DNA of 64,000 nucleotides, taken from contig JAFVRC010000014.1 of the NCBI GenBank assembly GCA_017504485.1, positions 62,001-126,000 on the forward strand, read 5' to 3'. The notes beneath the pieces are model-generated. The model had not been told where the DNA came from. It worked only from the letters and a program-made list of their open reading frames with translations, and did not search any database. This document shows, one piece after another, positions 7,522 through 16,424 of this stretch. Every line of letters begins with the position of its first letter. Position 1 is the first letter of the stretch. Source of the stretch: Alistipes sp. Its GTDB lineage: Bacteria > Bacteroidota > Bacteroidia > Bacteroidales > Rikenellaceae. The position numbers and the translations under genes were made by a program.

Positions 7522-9078
7522 CTACTTCAAGTGGTACTCCTCAGTGTGGGTTTTGCCCGCCTTATCTACCCACGTTATGCGGTAGTTACCCTTGAAGCCG
7601 CGCCACGACACCTCGCCCTTGCCGTTAGGCTTGAGCATCAGGTTTGTGCGCCACTCCTTGTTGATAAGGTTATTGAGCGCGTGGTAGGCAATCTTCGGCT
7701 GCATATCGCGCGTGAAGAGGCCCGAGATTGTAGGCTCGCCCTTGTAGCCGCAACCATCAACGATGTTCCACCACGTTATGGCTGTCATATTCGGATAGCT
7801 GAACCAGAGGCGATAGAGGTTCGTTGCGACAATCGACTGAATCATCTCGCCACGGCGATCCGAGCCCGGCGAAGTGATGGTAATCTCGCTCATACACATT
7901 GGCAGACCGAGCTGCGCGAGCTTGTCGAGAACGTAGTATGCCTTTTTCGGCGACCAGATCTCCTTACCCTGTGCTATAAGCTCGGCGTTGCGATGCTTGC
8001 GCATAAGGTGCATCTGGATACCAATCATATCGATCTTCGCACCGCGCTCCAACAGATACTTAATCTCGGCGGCATAAATATCGGCCTTCTTCTTGTCCGA
8101 ATCAGACTGCGTCTCGTTGATATTGAGCAGCGCACCGCCCTTGTTGAGGTCATTCACCATCTCAAAAGAACGATACACATAGTCGCCCGGCATAATGCCG
8201 TAGCGCGGCGTCTTTGCCACCTTTGAACCCGGCACGAAGGCGTTGTCGCGGAAGTCCGTGTAGCTCTCATTCACAACATCCCAACTGTGCACACGACCGT
8301 CGTAACGTTCGACAATCTCGCGAGCATTTCTAAACATACGCTCCTCGAGTCGCTTCTGATACTCGGGCAGGAGCTTCGCCAACTCCTCGGGCGACATGGC
8401 GTTGTAGGTCTTGCTGCGCTCCTGTGGAGATCCCGCACCGATGCGGTCGAGCGTGTCGAGAATCGCAAACTCGCGCTCCGAGATGCCGTCACGAATCCAC
8501 GTTGGCTGCTGGATAGTCATGTGACCCCACACGAGCGGGTGACCGTGAATCTTCAAACCGCGGGCCTCACACCAATCAATCACAGGCTCGGTCGGCGGGC
8601 GACGCCAGTGCGGCTGCAAGTGCGGCTCGCGGCAGTTGTTCCAGAACTCCTCGGTGTCGCACTCTGCAGGCAGAAAACGCTTCTTGCCATCTTGAAGCTC
8701 CAGTTCGCGCCAGTAGAAGGCTACTGTAGCACGGTTAAAGAGTGTTCCGAAGAGGTTCTTGTAGCGATCGTTGCGCTCCTTGGTACCGAGCTGATCCCAG
8801 TTGAACGAGCTTGCACCAAAGCCGAAGTCGGAACTTATCTGCTCAACGTGCACCTGTGTTCCGGGCTTAACCTTACCTACGCAGAAGGTAGCATCACCCT
8901 TTCGATTCTTCTCGATATCGCTGTCGATACGGGCCTGCACCTCGGGTGTCCACTGCTCCCAATACTTCACCGACATAATCTTCTCGGTATCCTCGGCCTC
9001 AGTGCGAGGGATACGAGGCTGCGCCGTTGCCGACAGTGCGACTACCAACGCCATACATACAATCCAAAGTCTTCTCAT
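7522..9078 (-). CDS. Secreted GH10 endo-1,4-beta-xylanase
   Basis: The 518-residue protein has a signal peptide ending A-T-A-Q (about residue 20) and no lipobox, so it is probably periplasmic. GH10 hallmarks are present: H-G-H-P-L-V-W-G near 178-185, the acid/base motif W-D-V-V-N-E-S with Glu271, N-E-T-Q near 321, and the nucleophile motif M-S-E-I-T with Glu398, followed by W-W-N-I-V-D-G. These fit retaining hydrolysis of beta-1,4-xylan. An insertion at about 195-250 and a C-terminal extension of about 70 residues after the barrel are not part of the minimal domain. No SusC/SusD pair lies next to it, so it is not in a standard polysaccharide utilisation locus here. It is monocistronic, with its own terminator. 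Confidence 0.93.
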   Translation of the reverse strand: MRRLWIVCMALVVALSATAQPRIPRTEAEDTEKIMSVKYWEQWTPEVQARIDSDIEKNRKGDATFCVGKVKPGTQVHVEQISSDFGFGASSFNWDQLGTKERNDRYKNLFGTLFNRATVAFYWRELELQDGKKRFLPAECDTEEFWNNCREPHLQPHWRRPPTEPVIDWCEARGLKIHGHPLVWGHMTIQQPTWIRDGISEREFAILDTLDRIGAGSPQERSKTYNAMSPEELAKLLPEYQKRLEERMFRNAREIVERYDGRVHSWDVVNESYTDFRDNAFVPGSKVAKTPRYGIMPGDYVYRSFEMVNDLNKGGALLNINETQSDSDKKKADIYAAEIKYLLERGAKIDMIGIQMHLMRKHRNAELIAQGKEIWSPKKAYYVLDKLAQLGLPMCMSEITITSPGSDRRGEMIQSIVATNLYRLWFSYPNMTAITWWNIVDGCGYKGEPTISGLFTRDMQPKIAYHALNNLINKEWRTNLMLKPNGKGEVSWRGFKGNYRITWVDKAGKTHTEEYHLK

Positions 9079-9128
9079 AGTAGTTTTTTTATTTAAGGTA
9101 TATTATTCTTGCTCCTAATTCCGCGATG

Positions 9129-9136
9129 CAAAGGTA
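9129..9136 (-). promoter_or_regulatory. Probable -7 element of the xylanase gene
   Basis: The minus strand reads TACCTTTG, 51 nt before the ATG at 9078. No clear -33 TTTG is seen, so support is moderate. Confidence 0.45.
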
Positions 9137-9248
9137 CAAACAATAGCATTACGATAATTTTATAATATTAAATTTATAAACTTTTTTTCGACAGACGCTA
9201 CATCTATTGCATTGATTTTGAATTTTTACCCACTTTTTGTGAAAATTA

Positions 9249-9280
9249 TTTGCATTTTTCACATAAACATCTTAAATTTG
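9249..9280 (+). promoter_or_regulatory. Promoter of the cysteine-rich mini-lipoprotein
   Basis: TTTG (9249-9252) and TAAATTTG (9273-9280) are 20 nt apart, a full match to the Bacteroidota housekeeping promoter. The leader would be about 55 nt. Confidence 0.65.
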
Positions 9281-9341
9281 CTCTCGCAAGAGCCTCGATG
9301 CATGGGGCTGCTGATTGTTTAACGCTTAAAATTTCGAGACT

Positions 9342-9548
9342 ATGAAGAAGATTCTTTCGTTGGTAGTATTGGTAGCTGCGGTTGCTATGGTTGGTTGCTG
9401 CGGCGGACAGAAGAAGGCCGAGAATAAGGGTTGCTGCCCTAAGACCGAGTGTGCACAACCTGCTTGCCCACAGGGCGAGAAGAACTGCGCCGAGTGCCCA
9501 CAGAAGGCGACTTGCCCACAGGCACAGGCCGAGACTCCTGCAAAGTAA
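9342..9548 (+). CDS. Cysteine-rich mini-lipoprotein
   Basis: The product has 68 residues. A signal peptide MKKILSLVVLVAAVAMVGC ends in a lipobox (M-V-G-C, Cys19). The mature peptide of about 50 residues holds nine Cys (counting the lipidated one) in C-C, C-C, C-x4-C and C-x2-C spacings, with Pro, Lys, Glu and Gln between them. Such a peptide could bind metal or form disulfides in the periplasm or outer leaflet; that is inference. It stands alone between a well-formed promoter and a near-perfect terminator, which suggests strong, independent expression. I do not recognise a named family. Confidence 0.75.
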   Translation: MKKILSLVVLVAAVAMVGCCGGQKKAENKGCCPKTECAQPACPQGEKNCAECPQKATCPQAQAETPAK

Positions 9549-9576
9549 ATCGGGAGCCTGCAGCACACACATAGTA

Positions 9577-9611
9577 TAAAACAGAGTCGGGTGTGCCCGA
9601 CTCTGTTTTAT
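9577..9611. terminator. Bidirectional terminator
   Basis: TAAAACAGAGTCGGG (9577-9591) pairs perfectly with CCCGACTCTGTTTTA (9596-9610) around TGTG. A-tracts and T-tracts on both sides let it serve both the mini-lipoprotein (+) and the DUF1846 gene (-). Confidence 0.85.
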
Positions 9612-9629
9612 ATTGTAAAATTCCAACCA

Positions 9630-11096
9630 CTATTCCACCTTCTTCACCGGATCGCAGGTGAGACCCACGCCGAGCTTCTTGAATATCTTGCGATCCACCT
9701 CGCTGAGCATAACCGTCGAATGCACCTGACAGCCGTCGAACTTCGGCAGCTGGTCGAGTGCCTTGCGGCAGTTCTCATCATTGATACTGAGCATCGAGAG
9801 GGCAACGAGCACCTAGTCGGTATGCAGGCGCGGATTATGGCCATGGAGGAAACTAACCTTGGTTTTCTGTATCGGTGCAATCATCGCCTCGGGTATCAGC
9901 TTTATGTCGTGAGGGATACCGGCCAGATACTTCGTAGCGTTGAGAATAAGCGCGGCACTCGGGCCGAGAAGAGCACTCGACTGCGAGGTTATTATCGTGC
10001 CATCCTGCAACTCGATGGCCGCCGAAGCGACACCCGACGACTCCTTGCGCTCGCGTGCAGCAACGGTCGTGCGGCGATAGGCCGTCGTGAGTTTCGCCTG
10101 CTTGAGAATCAGCGAAATCTTATTCACCTCACTCTCGTTCGCGCCCGTCTCGGCAAGGTTGTCGAGAGCTGTGTAGTAACGACGGATAATCTCGTTACGC
10201 GAAGCATCACAACAGACATCCTCATCGCTCATACAGAAGCCTATCATATTGACACCCATATCCGTAGGCGACTTGTAAGGGTTCTCGCCGTAGATGCCCT
10301 CGAAGATAGCCGTCAGTACCGGAAATATCTCGATATCGCGATTGTAGTTTACGGCAATCTGACCATAGGCCTCGAGGTGGAACGGATCAATCATATTCAC
10401 ATCGTTGAGGTCGGCCGTAGCAGCCTCATAGGCGACATTCAGCGGGTGTTTGAGCGGCAGATTCCACACGGGGAAGGTCTCGAATTTGGCATATCCGGCC
10501 TTCACACCGCGACGATTCTCGTGATAGAGTTGACTGAGGCAGACGGCCATCTTGCCACTTCCGGGACCCGGTGCTGTGACAATAACCAGCGGCCGCGAGG
10601 TTTCGACGTAGTCGTTCCGGCCAAAGCCCTCCTCCGAGTCGATCAGGGCCACATTGTTCGGATAGCCCTCGATGGTGTAGTGGTAATAGACCTTGATGCC
10701 GAGACGCTCAAGGCGCTTACGATAGGCATCGGCACTCGACTGACCATTGTAGTGCGTTATAACCACACCATTGACCAACAGCCCAACCTTCTCGAACTCG
10801 TTACTTAGGCGCAGCACATCCTCATCGTAGGTGATACCCAAATCGCCACGCATCTTGTTCTTCTCGATATCCTTTGCGCTGATGACCATCACAATCTCGG
10901 CGCAGTCACTCAACTGCATGAGCATCTGCAACTTACTGTCAGGCTGAAAGCCCGGTAATACACGACTTGCGTGGTTATCGTCGAAGAGTTTGCCTCCAAA
11001 TTCGAGGTAGAGTTTATCGCCGAACTGAGCTATACGCTTCTTGATCTGCTCGGACTGTATCTTCAGATACTTTTGATTGTCGAATCCCGTTTTCAT
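9630..11096 (-). pseudogene. DUF1846 family protein gene interrupted by an in-frame amber codon
   Basis: From the ATG at 11096 the frame runs 427 codons, meets TAG at 9815-9813, and continues in the same frame for 60 more codons to TAG at 9632-9630. The two parts together (488 codons) have the length and content of DUF1846 proteins: an early E-F-G-G-K-L-F-D-D segment, D-I-E-K-N-K, a P-loop-like A-P-G-P-G-S-G-K, and near the end H-G-H-N-P-R-L-H-T-D-[stop]-V-L-V-A-L-S, where I recall homologs having Glu (GAG). A single G-to-T change explains the stop. A sequencing error, a real nonsense mutation or readthrough are all possible. An upstream Met at 11138 is unlikely as the start. The function of the family is unknown to me. 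Confidence 0.8.
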
Positions 11097-11104
11097 ACGG
11101 AATG

Positions 11105-11112
11105 CAAATATA
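11105..11112 (-). promoter_or_regulatory. Probable -7 element of the DUF1846 gene
   Basis: The minus strand reads TATATTTG here, with a TTTG at 11136-11139 (23 nt away). It is very close to the ATG at 11096, so the transcript would have almost no leader. Confidence 0.4.
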
Positions 11113-11182
11113 GTTTGAAATATGCATCTCTGCAACAAAAATCACAAAAATATTACTTACCGCAAAAAAGCCGGGCCAAGTA

Positions 11183-11214
11183 GTTGGATAATCAGCAGCA
11201 ATTCTATATCTTTG
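11183..11214 (+). promoter_or_regulatory. Promoter of the dcw operon
   Basis: GTTG (11183-11186) and TATCTTTG (11207-11214) are 20 nt apart, placing the transcription start about 20 nt before the rsmH ATG at 11241. Confidence 0.6.
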
Positions 11215-11240
11215 CAAGATATAAACACCGATTGAAGACT

Positions 11241-12143
11241 ATGTCGTCATACCACACACCCGTATTGCTCGAAGAGTCAGTCGCTTTGCTCGACATAAAG
11301 CCCGAGGGTTGCTACGCCGATCTCACGTTTGGGGGCGGCGGGCACTCGCGCCGCATCCTTGCGTCACTCGGCGACAAGGGTCATCTCTACGGCTTCGACC
11401 AAGACCGCGATACGCTCGCCAATGCTCCGCAGGATGGGCGTTTCTGCTACGTCGAGAGCAACTTCCGTTTCATGTGCTCGGCGCTGCGCCTGCGCGGGGT
11501 GATGGAGCTCGACGGCGTGCTGGCCGACCTCGGCGTCTCGTCACACCACTTCGACGAGCGCGAGCGAGGCTTCTCGTTCCGTGGCGAAGCGCCGCTCGAT
11601 ATGCGTATGAACCAACGTGGCGGCACCACGGCGGCCGACATCGTAAATCAATACTCGGAGCAGGAGCTTGCACGCATACTCTCGCTCTACGGGGAGCTGG
11701 AGACAACGTGGAAAATTGCCGCCTGCGTAGCCCGCGCACGAGCGGCAGAGCCTATCGTGACGACCGCACAATTGGTGCGTGCCGTGGCACCATGCACCCC
11801 GAAGCGCGACGAATCGAAATTCCTGACCAAGTTGTTTCAGGCGCTGCGCATCGAGGTTAATGGCGAGATGGAGGCTTTGAAGATGGCCTTGGAGCAGAGT
11901 CTCAAAATATTGCGCCCGGGTGGTCGTCTGGTAGTCATATCGTACCACTCGCTCGAAGACCGCCTCGTGAAGAACTTTATGCGCAGTGGAAACTTCGAGG
12001 GCAAGGTCGAGCGCGACTTCTACGGCCGCAGCCTCGCGCCATTCGAGGTGGTAACTCGCAAGGCCATAGTACCTACTGCCGAGGAGGTGGAGGCCAATCC
12101 ACGCTCACGCTCGGCAAAACTGCGTGCAGCGATAAAACTATAA
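11241..12143 (+). CDS. rsmH: 16S rRNA (cytosine-1402 N4)-methyltransferase RsmH
   Basis: The product has 300 residues. Starting at M-S-S-Y-H-T-P-V-L-L-E-E, it has the SAM-binding motif D-L-T-F-G-G-G-G-H-S near 30-40, G-V-L-A-D-L-G-V-S-S-H-H near 93-104, the F-Q-A-L-R-I-E-V-N region near 200, and the V-I-S-Y-H-S-L-E-D-R motif near 233-242, all diagnostic of RsmH (MraW). It methylates N4 of C1402 in the ribosomal P site. An in-frame Met 57 nt upstream lies before the promoter element, so the ATG at 11241 is preferred. It is the first gene of the dcw operon; no mraZ precedes it. The next gene follows after 6 nt. Confidence 0.95.
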   Translation: MSSYHTPVLLEESVALLDIKPEGCYADLTFGGGGHSRRILASLGDKGHLYGFDQDRDTLANAPQDGRFCYVESNFRFMCSALRLRGVMELDGVLADLGVSSHHFDERERGFSFRGEAPLDMRMNQRGGTTAADIVNQYSEQELARILSLYGELETTWKIAACVARARAAEPIVTTAQLVRAVAPCTPKRDESKFLTKLFQALRIEVNGEMEALKMALEQSLKILRPGGRLVVISYHSLEDRLVKNFMRSGNFEGKVERDFYGRSLAPFEVVTRKAIVPTAEEVEANPRSRSAKLRAAIKL

Positions 12144-12149
12144 CAAGAG

Positions 12150-12662
12150 ATGCGAAGATACGACGATAGCGAATATTTCGACGAGAGCGAGGAGGAGGCC
12201 CTCGAGCGCGAGCGACAGGAGGAGATACTTCGTCTTGTGCGCAGCGAGGTGCGCCGCATCGACTCGGGCGAGGCTGCCGAGGAGATGGCTGCCGAGGCTG
12301 CACGCGAGCAGGAGGCTACCGAGGCGGAGCAGCGACGCAAGAGCCGCTACCGTTGGTTGCACTATGTCGTATCGATGCTCACGGGCGAGATTTTGGTCAC
12401 GGAGGAGATCAAGCGCATCTACGACCACCTCTCGTTTATTGCACTGATGTTCTTCATCAGTATCGTGGTACTCTTCTCGGCTCTCCACCTCGACACTCGG
12501 CGCGACAAGCTCGAGCGCGAGGTCAAGTCGATACACGAGAAGTCGGTACGCATGAAGGAGCGACTCTTCCGCGAGAGTTCGCACTCGGCGATTATGCGCC
12601 GCCTCAACGAGCGAGGTCTTGAACTTGAAGATCCGCAAGCCCCAACCATAGTTATTGAGTAG
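12150..12662 (+). CDS. ftsL: FtsL-like cell division protein
   Basis: The product has 170 residues. A long acidic, Glu- and Arg-rich cytoplasmic part (1-75) includes E-E-A-A-E-E-M-A-A-E-A-A repeats. A single membrane segment (about 97-117, F-I-A-L-M-F-F-I-S-I-V-V-L-F-S-A-L) is followed by a short periplasmic coiled coil with Leu, Arg and Lys heptads. This is the bitopic layout of FtsL, which couples to FtsB/FtsQ and FtsWI at the septum. The position between rsmH and ftsI is the standard ftsL place. Sequence conservation is low in this family, so the assignment rests on topology and synteny. The cytoplasmic part is much longer than in Proteobacteria. Confidence 0.75.
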   Translation: MRRYDDSEYFDESEEEALERERQEEILRLVRSEVRRIDSGEAAEEMAAEAAREQEATEAEQRRKSRYRWLHYVVSMLTGEILVTEEIKRIYDHLSFIALMFFISIVVLFSALHLDTRRDKLEREVKSIHEKSVRMKERLFRESSHSAIMRRLNERGLELEDPQAPTIVIE

Positions 12663-12663
12663 G

Positions 12664-14949
12664 ATGAACGAGCAGAAGAAGAGGATAAAATCGGGTATTT
12701 CGCTACGCATAAAGTGGCTCTATGTGGTGATGGTTGCAATCGTCATCACGATTGTCGTGCGCATCATTGCCCTGCAATTCGACTCCACGGCTGCCGCTCA
12801 CTCCAAGGTTATGCACGAACGCATAATCTACGAGGAGCCCATCCGCGCCTATCGCGGCACCATCTTCGACCGCGAGCGGCAACCTCTCGCCACCTCCATC
12901 TTCCGCAAGAGAGTCAGCACAGAGTTCGGCAGCGAGGCCTTCGACAACAAGGAGGTGTTCATGGAGAGTGTCGATTCGCTATCCAAGATGCTGTCGCTCT
13001 TCTTCAAGGACCGCAGTGCAAAGGAGTACCGCGAGATAATGCTCGCCGAGCGCAATCGCCGCTACAAGCTCATCAATCCGCACCCCGAGACCATCCATTG
13101 CTCACGTTTAGCCCGCCTCTTTGGCGGCCGCGACTCGGTATATACGGCCTACGACATCAAGCGCAGTTACAAGCCTCTGAAATTCTTCCGCGATGTCGAT
13201 TACAACGAGTGGGAGTATCTACGCCGGCTACCTATACTGCGTGCCGGGGCCAACCAGATAGATGAGTTCGACTACCGTATATATCCGCAGGGCAACCTCG
13301 CCCTGCGCACCGTGGGTCGCAACGATAAGTACAGCCAATACGGCATCGAGTACGCCTACCGCGATAAGCTCGCCGGCACCGACGGCTCACGTCGGGTGCA
13401 GGTCGTGGCGCCGGGCATTGTTTGCCGCGTCGAGGGCTCGAAGGACAAGGAGCCGGTAAACGGAATGGATATCGTCACCACGCTCGATATGGACGTGCAG
13501 GATGTGGTTAATGAGTCGCTACGCGACCACCTTGCCAACGAGCAGGCATGGTGGGGTACTTGCGTCGTGATGGAGTGCGCCACAGGCGAGATTTTGGCGA
13601 TGGCCAACCTCGGGCGCAACAAGCAGGGCGAGTACGTCGAGTCGCGCAACTACGCTATCGGCCAGCCGTTGGAGCCGGGTTCAACCTTCAAACTCTGCTC
13701 GACAATGGCCCTGCTCGAAGATGTCGGCATGTCGCCCGACAAGCGATACCAGACCGGGTTGGGCGAGCCCGTGGAGATTGCGCCTAACATCCCTAAAAAG
13801 ATTGTCGATGACCACGCCATACGCACAGATTGCTACGGTCGTCCGACAAATGGCAAGGTGGATATGCGTACAGCCTTTGCCGAGTCGTCGAATGTCTATT
13901 TCACGAAGGCGATACACGAGGCCTACATCAACGACCCGGTGCGCTACGAGCGTTTCTTGCGCCGTCTGCACCTCGACGAAAAGATGGGCTTCGAGGAGCT
14001 GGGCGAGCAACCGTCGTACATCCCCGATATGAAGCAAATTGCACGCGAGGGTTGGGCCCCTACCGCACTCGTCAATATGGGCTATGGCTACACGTTGCAG
14101 CTAACACCTATACAAACCCTCACAATCTACAACGCCGTGGCCAACAACGGCCGTATGGTAGCTCCACGCCTCCTCAAGCGCATCGAGCGCGACGGCAAGC
14201 TGCTCGAGGAGTTCCCGACGAGGGTTATCGACGAGAAGATATGCTCGGATGGCACCCTCGCCACACTGCGCAGCTTTATGGAGGAGGTGGCTCTGACGGG
14301 CACGGCCGAGGCTTTCTTCGGCGAGAAGAACTGCCCTTTCCGCGTGGGAGGCAAGACCGGTACGGCGCAGATTGCCAAGGGTATAGATGGTCGAGCCATA
14401 CGCTATAAGGACAACTATTACCTCGGCTCAATGGTGATATATCTGCCGGCCGACAAGCCTAAATATACCATTATGGCCGGTATCTGCAAAAAGCGCGGTG
14501 TGGGAACATACTACGGCGCAGGCCTCGCCGGCCCCGTATTGAAGCGCGTGGCGACATTCCTCTACAACCGCGATACAGAGGTGCCATACACGGCCCTCAA
14601 TGCCGAAGCAACGCAACGCCCGTTGCAGATAAAAGGCGGCAATGTGAGCCATATTCGGGAGGTAGCCTCCGCACATTCGCTCGACACCAAAGAGGGGCCG
14701 ACGACCAAGCGCGCACGCTGGGGTGCAGGCTTCGTGACATCCTCCGACATTGTAAACATCGAGGGGCGCACCATCACCGCAGGCAAGGTTCCGAATGTGG
14801 TCGGTATGGGACTCTCCGATGCACTCTTCCTCTTGGAGAGTTGCGGCGCTGAAGTGAAGGTCACGGGCGCAGGGTGTGTCGTGCATCAAAGCCTTGCTCC
14901 GGGCACCACCATCGCCTCGGGCGAGCAGATTAAGATACAACTAAAGTAA
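12664..14949 (+). CDS. ftsI: Septal transpeptidase PBP3 with PASTA domain
   Basis: The product has about 761 residues. A membrane anchor near 18-38 is followed by the dimerisation domain and the transpeptidase domain with E-P-G-S-T-F-K (Ser about 340), S-S-N (about 408) and K-T-G-T-A (about 564). The C-terminus (about 705-761) is a PASTA domain starting V-P-N-V-V-G-M-G-L. It crosslinks peptidoglycan at the septum with FtsW, which is encoded four genes downstream. An upstream in-frame TTG overlaps the ftsL stop; the ATG at 12664, one base after that stop, is the more likely start. PASTA domains on FtsI are common in Bacteroidota and Gram-positives. Confidence 0.93.
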   Translation: MNEQKKRIKSGISLRIKWLYVVMVAIVITIVVRIIALQFDSTAAAHSKVMHERIIYEEPIRAYRGTIFDRERQPLATSIFRKRVSTEFGSEAFDNKEVFMESVDSLSKMLSLFFKDRSAKEYREIMLAERNRRYKLINPHPETIHCSRLARLFGGRDSVYTAYDIKRSYKPLKFFRDVDYNEWEYLRRLPILRAGANQIDEFDYRIYPQGNLALRTVGRNDKYSQYGIEYAYRDKLAGTDGSRRVQVVAPGIVCRVEGSKDKEPVNGMDIVTTLDMDVQDVVNESLRDHLANEQAWWGTCVVMECATGEILAMANLGRNKQGEYVESRNYAIGQPLEPGSTFKLCSTMALLEDVGMSPDKRYQTGLGEPVEIAPNIPKKIVDDHAIRTDCYGRPTNGKVDMRTAFAESSNVYFTKAIHEAYINDPVRYERFLRRLHLDEKMGFEELGEQPSYIPDMKQIAREGWAPTALVNMGYGYTLQLTPIQTLTIYNAVANNGRMVAPRLLKRIERDGKLLEEFPTRVIDEKICSDGTLATLRSFMEEVALTGTAEAFFGEKNCPFRVGGKTGTAQIAKGIDGRAIRYKDNYYLGSMVIYLPADKPKYTIMAGICKKRGVGTYYGAGLAGPVLKRVATFLYNRDTEVPYTALNAEATQRPLQIKGGNVSHIREVASAHSLDTKEGPTTKRARWGAGFVTSSDIVNIEGRTITAGKVPNVVGMGLSDALFLLESCGAEVKVTGAGCVVHQSLAPGTTIASGEQIKIQLK

Positions 14950-14962
14950 CCAAACACGGATA

Positions 14963-16420
14963 ATGAAACTCAAAGAATTACTCGAAAATATCAGCTACAC
15001 CACTCTGTCGGGGAGTTGCGAGGCGGAGATTACCTCTCTCGCCTACGACTCGCGCAGAGTGTACACTGGCAGTTGCTTCTTCGCCGTGCCGGGTGTGCAT
15101 TGCGACGGCCACGACTTTATCGCCTCGGCCATCTCGTCGGGCGCAGCAGCCGTGGTGTGCGAACATATTCCGGATGGCATTGTTGCGCAGGACTGCGCTA
15201 TCGTCGTGGTCGAAGATTCGAATGTGGCGATGGCCGAGATGGCCGCAAACCTATATGGCCATCCGAGCCGCCACCTGAAAGTGGTGGGCGTAACAGGCAC
15301 CAACGGCAAGACCACCATTGCCACACTGCTCTACGACCTTGTTCGCGCCATGGGCCACAAAGCGGGCCTTATCTCGACTGTGGTCTATAAGATTGATGAG
15401 CGCGAGATAGAATCGACACACACCACACCCGATGCCATACGCCTGCAACAGATGATGGCCGAGATGGTCGAGTGTGGTTGCGAGTACTGCTTCATGGAGT
15501 GCTCGTCGCACGCCATCGTACAGCACCGCATCGGCGGCATCGAGTTTACGGGTGCGCTCTTCACAAATCTCACGCACGATCACCTCGACTACCACAAGAC
15601 CTTCGCCGAGTATATCCGCGCCAAGAAGCTGCTCTTCGACCGACTGCCAAAGCGAGCCTTTGCGCTGGTCAATATCGACGACCGCAACGGCGAAGTTATG
15701 CTCCAAAATACGGCAGCCAAGCGATATACGCTCTCGTTGCGCCGCGTGGCCGACTTCCACTGCCGCATTATCGAGATGCTCACGGGGGCTATGCTGCTCA
15801 AAATCGACAATCGCGAGGTGTGGGTACGCCTCGTAGGCCGCTTCAACGCCTACAATCTGCTTACGGTCTATGGTGCGGCACTGCTGCTCGGCTTCGAGCG
15901 CGAAGAGATATTGCAGCAGATTAGTCTGCTCCACTCGGTAAGTGGCCGCTTCGAGACGGTGGTGGCCAAGGATGGCACATCGGCAATCATCGACTATGCC
16001 CACACGCCCGATGCCCTTGCCAATGTCATCGCCACAATCAATGAGGTGCGCAACGGCACCCAACGGTTGATAGTCGTCTGCGGCTGCGGCGGTGACCGCG
16101 ACCACAGCAAGCGTCCCGAGATGGCCGCCATTGCCGTGCGCGATGCCGACCTTGCGATATTCACGAGCGACAATCCGCGCCACGAGAACGCCGAGGATAT
16201 CCTTCTCGATATGGAGCGCGGTATTGCGTCGGGCAGTCGCTATCTGAAGATTAGCGATCGTGCCGAAGCTGTCAAGACGGCCGTTATGCTCGCCGAGCCG
16301 GGCGATATCATCCTCCTCGCCGGCAAGGGTCACGAGTGCTATCAGATTGTGGGCGACGAGCGTCTGCCGTTCAGCGACAAGGAGGAGGTTACAAAGTGGT
16401 TTGAAAATTTTAAGCGATAA
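14963..16420 (+). CDS. murE: UDP-MurNAc-tripeptide synthetase MurE (meso-DAP type)
   Basis: The product has 485 residues. It has the ATP-binding [10 protein letters not shown] near 110, the substrate loop H-T-T-P-D-A near 154, and the amino-acid specificity motif D-N-P-R near 404. DNPR is the signature for adding meso-diaminopimelate rather than lysine. It acts in the cytoplasm, after MurD, on UDP-MurNAc-L-Ala-D-Glu. The gene lies 13 nt after ftsI and 4 nt before mraY. Length and domain order are normal for the family. Confidence 0.95.
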   Translation: MKLKELLENISYTTLSGSCEAEITSLAYDSRRVYTGSCFFAVPGVHCDGHDFIASAISSGAAAVVCEHIPDGIVAQDCAIVVVEDSNVAMAEMAANLYGHPSRHLKVVGVTGTNGKTTIATLLYDLVRAMGHKAGLISTVVYKIDEREIESTHTTPDAIRLQQMMAEMVECGCEYCFMECSSHAIVQHRIGGIEFTGALFTNLTHDHLDYHKTFAEYIRAKKLLFDRLPKRAFALVNIDDRNGEVMLQNTAAKRYTLSLRRVADFHCRIIEMLTGAMLLKIDNREVWVRLVGRFNAYNLLTVYGAALLLGFEREEILQQISLLHSVSGRFETVVAKDGTSAIIDYAHTPDALANVIATINEVRNGTQRLIVVCGCGGDRDHSKRPEMAAIAVRDADLAIFTSDNPRHENAEDILLDMERGIASGSRYLKISDRAEAVKTAVMLAEPGDIILLAGKGHECYQIVGDERLPFSDKEEVTKWFENFKR

Positions 16421-16424
16421 ACAT

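Noticed and set aside
14960-16340. Long minus-strand frame opposite murE (360 codons)
   Set aside because: murE is complete with all motifs on the plus strand; the opposite frame has no domain and no promoter.
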